A stretch of 45,058 bases of DNA, from IMG/VR virus record IMGVR_UViG_3300009169_000034, positions 1 to 45,058 of that record; one strand, written 5' to 3'. This document shows positions 27,271-36,191 of this stretch, in pieces. The DNA comes from a virus. Both the position numbers and the translations under genes were made by a program. Under the pieces are notes generated by a model that was given only the letters and a program-made list of their open reading frames with translations, did no database searches and was not told the DNA's origin. Within the stretch, counting starts at the first letter, position 1. Every line of letters starts with the position of its first letter.

Positions 27271-28242
27271 ATGAAGCAGATATTGTTATACACTCCGATT
27301 TTTAGCTTTACGGCTGAATCATTTGTTGATAAAATCACCAACATTGAGGATAAAAACGAAGATATAACTATTAGAGTTAATAGTCCAGGTGGTTCTGTTT
27401 TTGCAGGATGGTCAATGATTGCCGCAATGCAGGAACATAAAGGGTCTATTAAAATGAAGGTTGACGGGGTTGCCGCTTCAATGGCTGCATATATGACACT
27501 ATTTGCTGACGAAGTAGAGGCTTTAGATGTTTCCCGATTTCTATTCCATAGGGCTGACGGATATACTGAAAACGAAGATGACAAAAAAGAACTATTAGCC
27601 ATAAACGACATTATAAAAAAACAGATGCAAAAACGAATGAACCCGGATACTTTTAAAGAAGTTTCAGGCGTTGGATTTGACGAACTGTTTGATATGTCAA
27701 AAAGAAAAGACGTATGGTTAAGTGCAAAGCAACTAAAACAAATAGGATTAGTAGACAAAATAGTCCGATTAGAGCCTAAAGAGATTGAGGCAATGAACGA
27801 AACTTTTTACGCTTTTAGTAATTTCGAACAAGGTAGTTTGGAATCAGGAGGTACTGATAAAAAAGCGGAATCAAATAATAACGATAAAAAAATTGTAACA
27901 ATGACAAAACAAGAAATTAAAGCGCAGTTCCCTGAGGTTTACGCTGAAATCGTAAAAGAGGGAACTTTGTCCGAACGGGACAGGGTAGCAGCTTTCATGG
28001 AATTTGCCGACATTGACCCCGAAGCAACTAAAAAAAGCATTGTGGACGGTATTGAAATGTCGCAAAAGTACATGGCCGAAATGACAAAAAAATTTATTTC
28101 CGCCGAGAAACTTGCCACTATAAAAGAGGAATCGCAAAAGCCAGTTGAGGTAAAAGCTACGGACGACAAACCGGAAGACGTAGAAGCCGCAAACTTCGAA
28201 AAAGAGGTTTTTGCAAGTATGAACTTAAAAAAGGAGGAATAA
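27271..28242 (+). CDS. ClpP/S49-like capsid maturation protease with scaffold domain
   Basis: 323 residues from the ATG at 27271 (a TTG at 27265 is less likely). The N-terminal 175 residues are a ClpP-like serine protease: ITIRVNSPGGSVFAGW, nucleophile Ser70 in DGVAASMAAYM, His93 in FLFHRADG and WLSAKQLKQIGLVDKI with the likely Asp. The C-terminal 120 residues are Lys/Glu-rich and helical, as in the lambda gpC scaffold. It should guide head assembly and then cut itself and partners. Confidence 0.9.
   Translation: MKQILLYTPIFSFTAESFVDKITNIEDKNEDITIRVNSPGGSVFAGWSMIAAMQEHKGSIKMKVDGVAASMAAYMTLFADEVEALDVSRFLFHRADGYTENEDDKKELLAINDIIKKQMQKRMNPDTFKEVSGVGFDELFDMSKRKDVWLSAKQLKQIGLVDKIVRLEPKEIEAMNETFYAFSNFEQGSLESGGTDKKAESNNNDKKIVTMTKQEIKAQFPEVYAEIVKEGTLSERDRVAAFMEFADIDPEATKKSIVDGIEMSQKYMAEMTKKFISAEKLATIKEESQKPVEVKATDDKPEDVEAANFEKEVFASMNLKKEE
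28231..28237 (+). promoter_or_regulatory. strong Shine-Dalgarno site of the decoration gene
   Basis: AAGGAGG, 8 bp before the ATG at 28246. Such complete sites are rare in this window and in Bacteroidota genomes; see also 28687 and 32947. Confidence 0.7.
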
Positions 28243-28245
28243 GCC

Positions 28246-28686
28246 ATGAGTGTAACTAATGTAGTACAAACCCGGAATCAACTTACAACGAATTACGATG
28301 TAAGTAAATTCCTACTTGGCAATAACTCCTTTATTGATGCCAACGTAACCGCTTCCGGCGCAAATGTAGTTCTTACCGAAGGCCTTGTAATGGGTCGTAT
28401 TTCGGCAACTGGATTACTCGCAAAATTGGATAAGGACGCTACCGATGGCAGCCAATATCCGGTTGGTATTTGTGTAACTGACCAGACAATTGTTGACGGA
28501 ACTACCGCTTCGGTACGCCTTGTAAACAAAGGTAAAGTAGCAGAATCTAAAGTAACTATCGCAGATGGTACTCTATCTACTGCTATTGGAGTTGCTAACC
28601 ACCAGCGTACCCTACGCGATTGGATTGAATCAATCGGTATCGAATTGATGGGTGGCGAAGAATTAACCGCATTTGATAATTATTAA
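28246..28686 (+). CDS. capsid decoration protein, gpD-like
   Basis: A 146-residue beta-rich protein between protease and major capsid genes, the place of lambda D. EGLVMGRISATGLLAKLDKD and GSQYPVGICVTDQTIV match the gpD-like head-stabilisation pattern. It would cap capsid trimers after expansion. Translation is probably high because of the AAGGAGG site upstream. Confidence 0.8.
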   Translation: MSVTNVVQTRNQLTTNYDVSKFLLGNNSFIDANVTASGANVVLTEGLVMGRISATGLLAKLDKDATDGSQYPVGICVTDQTIVDGTTASVRLVNKGKVAESKVTIADGTLSTAIGVANHQRTLRDWIESIGIELMGGEELTAFDNY

Positions 28687-28693
28687 AAGGAGG
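28687..28693 (+). promoter_or_regulatory. strong Shine-Dalgarno site of the major capsid gene
   Basis: AAGGAGG, 8 bp before the ATG at 28702. Confidence 0.7.
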
Positions 28694-28701
28694 GAATAAC
28701 T

Positions 28702-29802
28702 ATGTTACCAGTTCAACAAGCAAGGAATATTTTTAATAAGGCGTATCTTGCCGCCTATAAGGAAATGATACCAGTCCCTTCCTTTTTGAAATCGTTTTTT
28801 CCTGTCAAAACTTTTGACACTAAAACGGTTAGTATTGAGGTTCAAAGGGGTACTGAGCGTATTGCAGTCGATGTGCTTCGCGGAACGGATGGCAACCGTA
28901 ATACTTTTTCTCGGTCAACCGAAAAAGAGTTTATGCCTCCTTTCTTTTCGGAAAATTTTGACGCTACTTCACTCGACCGTTATGATCGAATATTTGGCAT
29001 GGATGCCGCATTTACCCCAAAAACTATCGGTTATTTAGCCAGCGATGTTGCTTTGAAATTGAGCGAACTTCGAAATAAAATCGACCGTGCAAAAGAGTTG
29101 CAATGTTCACAGGTGTTTGAAACCGGAACAGTCGAACTTATTAACGGTGATTCTATCGACTTCAAACGCAAAGCAGCGTCTAAAGTTGACGTTTCAACCG
29201 CTGACAAATATTGGAACGATGTAACCGCAGACGTAGAAGGTCAGTTGATTGCAGCCGCTCAGTTTATCCGGTCATACGGGAAAAGTGGTGTACCTACTTT
29301 CAATTTGGTAATGTCAGGGAGTGCATGGGTAAAACTCAAAAACACTAACTACATTAAAAATTATGCCAACTACGAAAAGGTATCGCTTTTGGATATTAAT
29401 ATGCCACAAACGCAGGCTTTCGGAGCTGGTTTAATGGGACGTATTTCTGCCGGGGCTTATATATTTAACGTATGGACATACGATGAAGTATACGAAGCTG
29501 CAAACACCGGAGTAATTACCCGCTACTGGCCGGAAGATATGGCTTTTATTGTGCCTACCGCCGGAACACGCTTCGAACTTGTTCATGCTGGAGTACCTGC
29601 TATTATTCGGGATATGGCTCGTGCTGAATTTCCTGAGTATATCACAAATCAGGCCTCTGAGTATTGGGTTAACAATTACATTGATGCCAAAGCAAAATCG
29701 CACACATTCGAAATAATGTCCGCGCCTTTGGCTATCCCTGTTACTGTTGACATGATTTATACCATGACAGTAATTGACCCTAACGCCCCGGTTGTTGGTT
29801 AA
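28702..29802 (+). CDS. major capsid protein, gpE family
   Basis: A 366-residue HK97-fold shell protein of the lambda gpE group. The N-terminal TVSIEVQRGTERIAVDVLRG and FMPPFFSENFDATSLDRYDR, and the C-terminal MSAPLAIPVTVDMIYTMTV, mirror the layout of gpE (341 residues). It has no large extra N-terminal delta domain, consistent with the separate scaffold at the C-terminus of the protease. Confidence 0.9.
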   Translation: MLPVQQARNIFNKAYLAAYKEMIPVPSFLKSFFPVKTFDTKTVSIEVQRGTERIAVDVLRGTDGNRNTFSRSTEKEFMPPFFSENFDATSLDRYDRIFGMDAAFTPKTIGYLASDVALKLSELRNKIDRAKELQCSQVFETGTVELINGDSIDFKRKAASKVDVSTADKYWNDVTADVEGQLIAAAQFIRSYGKSGVPTFNLVMSGSAWVKLKNTNYIKNYANYEKVSLLDINMPQTQAFGAGLMGRISAGAYIFNVWTYDEVYEAANTGVITRYWPEDMAFIVPTAGTRFELVHAGVPAIIRDMARAEFPEYITNQASEYWVNNYIDAKAKSHTFEIMSAPLAIPVTVDMIYTMTVIDPNAPVVG

Positions 29803-29820
29803 CTTTAAAAACAAAAAGAA

Positions 29821-30273
29821 ATGAAAAATTTAATTTTTATAACCCTATTATTTAGTATTCTGCCTGTATTTGGGCAGAATGCTACTATTGACAAAACATT
29901 GGAATACGGACAAACGTACATCAATTTTTCAGGCGTTGCAGCTGATACGATTGGTGTAGGCGATTCAACATGGACATATACCGTTTATAAAAAGTCTGAC
30001 GATAACATTTATCCGTATATCTATACCGATTTGGCCGTTGTCGCCGGTGGCACTCCTGATACTGTATTAGTAATCTTACAGGGTAAAGTATTTGCAAATC
30101 AATCGTTTACTGCCTTAGACACTGTTATATGGCGCGGTAATCCTGATAATGCAATAACTCCATTTGATTATACTACTGCAAATAAAAATCAAATATGGAG
30201 GGTTATGCTTCAAGGTTCTAATGATGCAATAAAAGCACGCGTTAGTAAATTGGACTTTTATTTTCCTAAGTAA
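29821..30273 (+). CDS. exported beta-rich protein between head and tail genes
   Basis: A 150-residue protein with a Sec signal peptide (MKNLIFITLLFSILPVFGQ) and a beta-rich mature part (TIDKTLEYGQTYINFSGVAA), ending in KLDFYFPK. Signal peptides are odd for virion genes. It could be a surface protein expressed late, for example superinfection exclusion, or an unusual structural protein. Its stop overlaps the next start by 1 bp, so it is part of the late operon. Confidence 0.62.
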   Translation: MKNLIFITLLFSILPVFGQNATIDKTLEYGQTYINFSGVAADTIGVGDSTWTYTVYKKSDDNIYPYIYTDLAVVAGGTPDTVLVILQGKVFANQSFTALDTVIWRGNPDNAITPFDYTTANKNQIWRVMLQGSNDAIKARVSKLDFYFPK

Positions 30274-30470
30274 TGGCAAAGTATAAGTTAATAGCTACAT
30301 CGGTTACTATTGAGGGCAAGGTCTTCAAAAAACGTAACAACCCAATTTTAGAGGACGGTAAAATAGATTCAGCTCTTTTGGCTGCTGCTGAAAAAGCTGG
30401 TTTTATAGCCGAAATCAAAATTGAAAAGAAGGTTAAAAAACAGGAAATTGAAGAAGTAAAACCTGAATAA
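30273..30470 (+). CDS. small head-region hypothetical protein
   Basis: A 65-residue basic protein (MAKYKLIATSVTIEGKVFKK, then a Lys/Glu-rich end). It holds the position of the FI/FII-type small head completion proteins, but the sequence is not diagnostic. Confidence 0.55.
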   Translation: MAKYKLIATSVTIEGKVFKKRNNPILEDGKIDSALLAAAEKAGFIAEIKIEKKVKKQEIEEVKPE

Positions 30471-30472
30471 CC

Positions 30473-30853
30473 ATGAGCCTCGCACGCGCTATTTTTGACA
30501 TAAATCGCTTTTCACAAAAGGAATTTAGTACGCTAATTACTTTTACGGACAGGGATTTTAACACAACAGTAACCGTGCGAGGCTTAATATCTAAGCATAA
30601 TTTGAGTATTGACCCGGATACAGGTAGGCCAGTAAGTTCGAAAAATGTTCATTTGTCAATTGCGGAAAAAGTTTTGATTGATGCCGGGTACGAAACCCGA
30701 AATTATAAAAACGAAATTGACATAAAATGGCACATGGCTACTTTTTCAGATGCAAGCGGTAGTAGTTTTTCGTACTATATTAACACGTTTATGCCATCTG
30801 AAACAACAGGATTAATAGTATGTATTTTAGGAGAATCTAATGAAATTAACTAA
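30473..30853 (+). CDS. putative head-tail connector protein
   Basis: A 126-residue protein, beta-rich (FSTLITFTDRDFNTTVTVRG, then DIKWHMATFSDASGSSFSYY). Position between capsid and tail terminator genes suggests a head completion/connector role (FII-like). It overlaps the next gene by 14 bp. Similar proteins carry nucleotide-like names in Mu-type phages only by position. Confidence 0.5.
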   Translation: MSLARAIFDINRFSQKEFSTLITFTDRDFNTTVTVRGLISKHNLSIDPDTGRPVSSKNVHLSIAEKVLIDAGYETRNYKNEIDIKWHMATFSDASGSSFSYYINTFMPSETTGLIVCILGESNEIN

Positions 30854-31427
30854 CCCTATACCATATCATAATTTTGAGTTAATTCGCGACCGTATTTGCT
30901 TAATACTTGCTACTGAGTACTGCGGTCAGAATGAAACAAAAAACGTAAAAGTATGGCGTGAAAGGTCTATTCCATTTGATTTAACTGAACTTCCGGCTGT
31001 TAATGTTGCTTTTGACCGCGTAACGTTTGAGCCAACAAATCCAAAGGCACAAACAGGCGATTTACAGTTTTATATTGATATACACGTACGCGAAAAACAT
31101 GCAATAAACGAAAATGGCGATACTTTGTCAAGTATAACAGCTCAAAGGATAGCAGGTATAACAAGGTATATTTTAATGTCGCCTGAATACTATTTGCTCG
31201 ACTTTGATCCCGGAACTGTATTTTATCGCTTTATAGATTCGATTGTAACCGGAAAAGCAAACGTAGACGATTCACAGCATGTAATTGTAAATCGTGTATC
31301 GTTTAAGGTAAAAGCAAATGAGTTTGTAAATGACTTAGTACCTGTAACCGCAGAAATGTTTAGTACTCAAATTAAATTAGAAGAAACAAATAAAGGACAT
31401 TACCTAATAATTGAACAAAATGATTAG
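30840..31427 (+). CDS. putative tail terminator
   Basis: A 195-residue alpha/beta protein. LPAVNVAFDRVTFEPTNP and DLQFYIDIHVREKHAINENG have the strand pattern of tail terminators (gpU-like), which cap the tube and join it to the head. It directly precedes and overlaps the sheath gene by 8 bp, the usual place. Confidence 0.6.
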   Translation: MKLTNPIPYHNFELIRDRICLILATEYCGQNETKNVKVWRERSIPFDLTELPAVNVAFDRVTFEPTNPKAQTGDLQFYIDIHVREKHAINENGDTLSSITAQRIAGITRYILMSPEYYLLDFDPGTVFYRFIDSIVTGKANVDDSQHVIVNRVSFKVKANEFVNDLVPVTAEMFSTQIKLEETNKGHYLIIEQND

Positions 31428-32949
31428 TACAGCAATTGATATTACACGGGTTAGCCGCGTTGTCGGTTACAAAGTGAAGCCTGCTAATTTTAGTCAGGTT
31501 ACGCCGTACTTGCCACAACGAATAGCCGTACTCGGGGAGGCTAATACCGCAAATCAGAGCGGATTAGATGTTACTCCTTATGAGTTTATTAATGCTACCG
31601 AAGTTGCTGCAAAGTATGGTTATGGTTCACCATTGCACCAAATAGCAAGGATTTTACGCCCAAAGTCAGGCAACCCGCTCGGGGGTATTCCAACGGTATG
31701 TTACCCTCAAACTTCAAGTGGATCAGCCACAGCCGGGGTATATAAATTAGGGGTTACTGTTGCAACAGCCGTAACAGCAAATGTAACTCACTATTTAAAA
31801 ATTAATGGTCGCGATAATGTTGACGGTGCATTTTACGCAGTTAACCTTGCAATAGGTGATACCGCAGGAGATGTACGCGATAAGATTGTAGACGCTATCA
31901 ATGCCGTTTTATCAGCTCCGGTTACAGCCGCCGAAAACAGTACCGATGTGGATATAACCACAAAATGGGAAGGGGCTACGGCGATTTTAGATGTTGAAGT
32001 TATAACCAATGGAAATGCCGCCGGGGTTGTATACGCTGAAACATCTAATACGGATGGTACGGGAGTTGTTGATATTAGCGATGCACTTGACGCTTTTGCC
32101 GAAAATTGGAATACTTTAGTTATAAATCCTTACGGTTCGGCTCAGTTTTCAACCTTAGAAGCCTTTAATGGAATACCTGACCCTGAATCTCCTACTGGTC
32201 GCTATGCCGCTGAAAACTTTATGCCTTTTATGGCGTTCTATGGTTCAGCTTTAAGCGATAAAGATGATGTAATTGCAATTACAAACGCTTCTGGTCGCCG
32301 TACTCAGGTAACGAATGTAGTTTGCCCAGCTCCGGCATCTAAAGGGTTCCCATGGGAGGCAGCCGCTAATATGGTTATGACAGTTGCCCCAATTGCACAG
32401 AATAGCCCACATTTGGACAATTCAGCAAAACAATATCCTGATATGCCAGTACCTTCGGACGAAAATATTGGCGATTTTTCGAGCTATTCCGCAAGGGACT
32501 TCATGGTGAAAAAAGGGGGGTCAACCGTAAATCTTACAGGTGGTAAATACACCGTGCAGGATTGCGTTACTACCTACGCCCCGGATGGTGATACAACGCC
32601 TAAATTTCGTTTTGTACGCGATTTAATTGTTGATTGGAACGTTGCTTTCAATTCGCTTTTAATTATGCGTAGGGATATTCAGGATAAGGCCATAGTTCCC
32701 AATAACACACCTGCAAGGGTAAGCGGTACAGTATCTCCAAAGGCTGTTAAGCAGTTATTCACGAGCCTTGTAACTGACCTTTCGGAACTTGCTCTAATTG
32801 CTGACCCTGCTTATTCAGAGGACAGTTTACAAGTAGGGATTAACGAAACTAATACGGCACGTATGGACATCTTTTTTAAGTACAAAAGGACTTCTACCGC
32901 TCACGTAGTTTCTACCGATGCCGCTGTTGATTATAACTTTACCACATAG
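31420..32949 (+). CDS. contractile tail sheath protein (Mu gpL-like)
   Basis: 509 residues from the ATG at 31420. QVTPYLPQRIAVLGEANTAN at the N-terminus and the C-terminal NETNTARMDIFFKYKRTSTA are typical of Mu-like sheath proteins. The central 200 residues form an outward beta-rich insertion. It shows that the virion is a myovirus despite the lambda-type head. Confidence 0.9.
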   Translation: MISTAIDITRVSRVVGYKVKPANFSQVTPYLPQRIAVLGEANTANQSGLDVTPYEFINATEVAAKYGYGSPLHQIARILRPKSGNPLGGIPTVCYPQTSSGSATAGVYKLGVTVATAVTANVTHYLKINGRDNVDGAFYAVNLAIGDTAGDVRDKIVDAINAVLSAPVTAAENSTDVDITTKWEGATAILDVEVITNGNAAGVVYAETSNTDGTGVVDISDALDAFAENWNTLVINPYGSAQFSTLEAFNGIPDPESPTGRYAAENFMPFMAFYGSALSDKDDVIAITNASGRRTQVTNVVCPAPASKGFPWEAAANMVMTVAPIAQNSPHLDNSAKQYPDMPVPSDENIGDFSSYSARDFMVKKGGSTVNLTGGKYTVQDCVTTYAPDGDTTPKFRFVRDLIVDWNVAFNSLLIMRRDIQDKAIVPNNTPARVSGTVSPKAVKQLFTSLVTDLSELALIADPAYSEDSLQVGINETNTARMDIFFKYKRTSTAHVVSTDAAVDYNFTT

Positions 32950-32953
32950 GAGG
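32947..32953 (+). promoter_or_regulatory. strong Shine-Dalgarno site of the tail tube gene
   Basis: TAGGAGG, 7 bp before the ATG at 32961. Third and last of the complete sites noticed, all before highly abundant virion proteins. Confidence 0.68.
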
Positions 32954-32960
32954 AAAAAAT

Positions 32961-33374
32961 ATGAGTTACATAGGTGGCGATATTATCGAAATTACTTACA
33001 ATCACCCGGTAATAGGTTCGGGTACGTTGTATTGCAAATCAAACGAAGATGGTACGATTGACCCCGGAGGGTATCGTACTAATGACGATGCTAATCAGGT
33101 TACCGGGGACGGTAAAATGATAGTTCAGCTTAACCGTGTTTTAGCACGATTTGAAGCACCCCCAATTGCATGGGACATGACCGGAGCGGACGAACTGTTT
33201 AAACTCAAAGACATGGCCGCAAGCCCTGTAAATGCTGACTGGACAATCAACCATGTATCAGGCAGTATATGGGGCGGAAAAGGTCGTCCTGTTGGCGATA
33301 TTCAGGCCGCTACCAATTCGGCACAGGTTACTTTAATTTTAGCATTCGAAAACGAACTTAAAAAACTTTCGTAA
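32961..33374 (+). CDS. tail tube protein (Mu gpM-like)
   Basis: A 137-residue beta-rich protein with IIEITYNHPVIGSGTLYCKS and the characteristic WTINHVSGSIWGGKGRPVGD end-region. It forms the inner tail tube, directly after the sheath gene. Confidence 0.82.
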   Translation: MSYIGGDIIEITYNHPVIGSGTLYCKSNEDGTIDPGGYRTNDDANQVTGDGKMIVQLNRVLARFEAPPIAWDMTGADELFKLKDMAASPVNADWTINHVSGSIWGGKGRPVGDIQAATNSAQVTLILAFENELKKLS

Positions 33375-33779
33375 ATGATAAAAGTCGCAAAAGAAGTCGC
33401 CGTTCAGGAATTTGAACGGTGGCTTTCATACAAAGGAATAAGAGACAAAAAAAGAAAAGACAATGAATCATTTGAGGAAACCATTATCGCAGCGATTGAA
33501 GATGGTCAGTTAACCCTCGATGACGACCATGTTTTTACTCTTAAAATTACCCCGGTAAAAGATGCAAATGGCTCGAATGTTTTGGAAAGTTTGAAATTTA
33601 AACCACGCCTACAAGTATACCAGCTTAACCAAAAATTAAAAGGTGTATCGGCGAATGATGGCGATGGTAGGGTAATGGCTTATGTTGCTGCAATAACAAA
33701 CGAAAATAGCGGTGTAATTGGGTTAATGGATACGTCAGAGTATTCCGTTTGCCAGTCAATCGTTATGTATTTTTTGTAA
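33375..33779 (+). CDS. tail assembly chaperone, short form (Mu gp41-like)
   Basis: A 134-residue protein (MIKVAKEVAVQEFERWLSYK) between tube and tape measure genes. The last codons are TAT TTT TTG TAA; see the slippery site at 33770. Chaperone pairs of this type hold the tape measure during tail assembly. Confidence 0.82.
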   Translation: MIKVAKEVAVQEFERWLSYKGIRDKKRKDNESFEETIIAAIEDGQLTLDDDHVFTLKITPVKDANGSNVLESLKFKPRLQVYQLNQKLKGVSANDGDGRVMAYVAAITNENSGVIGLMDTSEYSVCQSIVMYFL

Positions 33780-33952
33780 TTGACGGCCTCGATATTGTTA
33801 TTAAAACGATAAAGAGGTTGTACAAAAGTAGCATTGAAGAAATTGGGAATATGTATTGCGATGACATTGACTTTCACGGAATACTTTACTGGTTCGAAGA
33901 TGCTAAAGAGTACGTAAAACAAATTGAAAAAAGTTTAGGAGCTTTACAATAA
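33375..33952 (+). CDS. tail assembly chaperone, frameshifted long form (gp41-42-like)
   Basis: A -1 shift at 33770-33776 avoids the TAA and adds VIDGLDIVIKTIKRLYKSSI through to KSLGALQ-stop at 33952, giving about 191 residues. The extension has no convincing start codon of its own, its stop overlaps the tape measure start by 1 bp, and the arrangement matches the G/GT-type frameshift of lambda and the homologous frameshifting gene pair in Mu-like tails. Confidence 0.85.
33770..33776 (+). promoter_or_regulatory. programmed -1 frameshift slippery heptamer TTTTTTG
   Basis: Read in the upstream frame as T TTT TTG just before TAA, a canonical X XXY YYZ heptamer. The downstream ORF is in exactly the -1 frame. 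Confidence 0.85.
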
Positions 33953-35727
33953 TGGCAACATCTTTAGCAGCGGCAGTTAAATTCACAGCGGTAGATAAGT
34001 TTACCGGGGTAGTTCAAAAAATGACTGCCGCTACTACTTCTTTTAGCCAAAAGGCATCGGCTGGGTTCGCCATGGTGCAACGTGCTGAAACCAAGATGCG
34101 CCAAGGCATTTCTAACACGTTAGGCAAATTAGGACAGTTAGGATTAGCATTTGGAGGGGCTTCATTGGCTATGATGGCTTTCGGGGCAAATGTAGAATTA
34201 GATAAGCGATTACAATCATTACAGGCAATTACGGATGTTACTGGTACAAAGTTTGATGCTTTTAGGATTGAAATAGACCGTGTTTCAAAGTCTCAAAAAA
34301 TGTTTGCCGGGGATACGGCCAAGGCTTTCGAAATTGTAGGGAGTGCAAAATCTGAATTACTTTCCGATGCAAAGGCTTTGGCGCAAGTAACTGAGGCCGC
34401 GATGGTTTTTAGTAAGTCAGGAGCCGGTGATATGGAAACGTCTACTAATGCTTTAGTGGGAGTATTAAATCAATTCAATCTTACAGCCGACCAATCTACA
34501 AGGGCGATTAATGCTTTAGCAGCTGGTAGTATTGTAGGGGCTGCAAATGCACAGGAAGTAAACGAATCAATAAACGCTTTCGGTACAGGTGCAAAAATGA
34601 TGAACGTATCATTAGAGCAGTCAGTCGCTTTAGTTGAGATTTTATCCCAAAAACAAATAAAAGGAGCTGAGGCCGGAACGAAGTTAAGAAATGTACTTTC
34701 GAAGATGTCAGCCGTGAAAGGACTGCCAAAAGAAGCGCAAGAACAACTGTTAAGAATGGGTGTTAATATGGATTTAGTTTCAGATAACACCGTAGATTTT
34801 CAGAAAAGATTAGAAGAAATGGCAAAGGTGGTAAAAGACCCTGTTGCCCTAATGAAGATATTCGGAGCGGAAAATAAAGAAGCCGCAGCGATTATACTGC
34901 AAAACACTAAACAATTTAAAGATTGGACAAAGGAAGTAACCGGAACGGATTCAGCATATAAGCAAGCTGCTATTAATAGTGCTTCCCTATCAACAAAAAT
35001 ACAAGAAATTAGTAACGCATTTAAAAACGCTGTTACATCGACAAGCGCAAATAACAAATCCATGGACGGGCTAAAAAAGATACTTGGATTTGTTGCTAAT
35101 AACATGGAAAAGATTATAAAAGTAGCGACTATACTAATAAGTATGTTTTTAGTCTACAAAACAGCCGTTACAATAGTTACTGCCGTGCAATGGGTTATGG
35201 CAGCTGCTGTTAACGCTACTCTTTGGCCTATACTTGCGGTAATGGCTGCCATTGCTGCTATTGTGCTAATTATTATGAACTGGGGCAAAATAACCAAGTG
35301 GTTTAGCGATACATGGGCGAAGTTTACCGGATTTATTACCGAAACATGGGGTAAGATAGTATCTTACTTTCAGAATACGAGCCTAAAAGATATGTTTATT
35401 GATTTAGGACAGACAATATTTAGGTTTATGCTTACTCCGATAATATTAGTCCTAAAATTACTTTCAAAACTTCCGGGGGCGGTAGGAAATACTGCAAAAA
35501 CAGCATTAACGGCTATTGATAAGTTTACAGGAAAAGACGGGGAATTAAACGTAAATGCACAGCCTTTAAATGCAGAGGCTACGGTAGAAAGGGTAAGGAC
35601 TGAAAGGTCAGAAAAAACAAGTAATGAAAAAATATCAATGGAAGTAAGGGCGGTTAATTCTACGGCTAAAATAACAGAAAATACCGGAAAATACCCTGTA
35701 AAAACAACCTCGACAATGGGACGCTAA
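33952..35727 (+). CDS. tail tape measure protein
   Basis: A 591-residue protein. The N-terminal part is helical with GANVELDKRLQSLQAITDVT and ETSTNALVGVLNQFNLTADQ, the conserved TP901-type tape-measure region. Two or three hydrophobic stretches (ILISMFLVYKTAVTIVTAVQ, AAIAAIVLIIMNW) and a basic tail follow. At about 0.15 nm per residue it predicts a tail near 90 nm. Confidence 0.9.
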   Translation: MATSLAAAVKFTAVDKFTGVVQKMTAATTSFSQKASAGFAMVQRAETKMRQGISNTLGKLGQLGLAFGGASLAMMAFGANVELDKRLQSLQAITDVTGTKFDAFRIEIDRVSKSQKMFAGDTAKAFEIVGSAKSELLSDAKALAQVTEAAMVFSKSGAGDMETSTNALVGVLNQFNLTADQSTRAINALAAGSIVGAANAQEVNESINAFGTGAKMMNVSLEQSVALVEILSQKQIKGAEAGTKLRNVLSKMSAVKGLPKEAQEQLLRMGVNMDLVSDNTVDFQKRLEEMAKVVKDPVALMKIFGAENKEAAAIILQNTKQFKDWTKEVTGTDSAYKQAAINSASLSTKIQEISNAFKNAVTSTSANNKSMDGLKKILGFVANNMEKIIKVATILISMFLVYKTAVTIVTAVQWVMAAAVNATLWPILAVMAAIAAIVLIIMNWGKITKWFSDTWAKFTGFITETWGKIVSYFQNTSLKDMFIDLGQTIFRFMLTPIILVLKLLSKLPGAVGNTAKTALTAIDKFTGKDGELNVNAQPLNAEATVERVRTERSEKTSNEKISMEVRAVNSTAKITENTGKYPVKTTSTMGR

Positions 35728-36191
35728 TGGCAAGTGATATAACCATATATGAAACAGGCACGGGAGGCGATTTATATCTAAAAAATAACGATATAAACCT
35801 AACTACCGGACTAACTAATCAAATTTACATTGCCCTCTTCGGGGGTAATAAAGAGGAAAATACATCGGAAAATTTGAATGTAAAAGATAATCGTCAAGAC
35901 TTTTGGGGTAATGCTTACTTGGATTCAGAGTATCAATTTAACTCTAATTTTGAACGCGCTTTAAGTACTGTTGCTTTGACTTCCGGGGGTATATCTAAAT
36001 TAGAAGATGCTGCAAAGTCAGATTTAAAATACCTACGAAATTATGCTGATATAACAGTAGTCGGAAGTATCCCGGAAATTGCTAAATTTGTACTTGACAT
36101 AACAATAAAAGAACCTGACAACCAAAGTACGAAGGTTAAATTTATATGGGATGGACAGAAAGTTGAAATAATTGAAGAAATAACGATATGA
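35727..36191 (+). CDS. baseplate protein, Mu gp46-like
   Basis: A 154-residue protein whose DLYLKNNDINLTTGLTNQIY and later DFWGNAYLD segments are typical of the GP46 family of baseplate wedge proteins. It overlaps tape measure and gp47-like genes by 1-4 bp. In the usual Mu order, gpN, gpP and gp45 genes would come between the tape measure and this gene; here they are elsewhere. Confidence 0.82.
   Translation: MASDITIYETGTGGDLYLKNNDINLTTGLTNQIYIALFGGNKEENTSENLNVKDNRQDFWGNAYLDSEYQFNSNFERALSTVALTSGGISKLEDAAKSDLKYLRNYADITVVGSIPEIAKFVLDITIKEPDNQSTKVKFIWDGQKVEIIEEITI

Noticed and set aside
27261-27758. A 165-codon minus-strand ORF opposite the protease gene, and similar long shadows at 318-776 and 23134-23544
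   Set aside because: They lie wholly antisense to well-recognised genes, are low-complexity (Ser/Phe/Leu-rich or mirror of repeats) and have no start signals.
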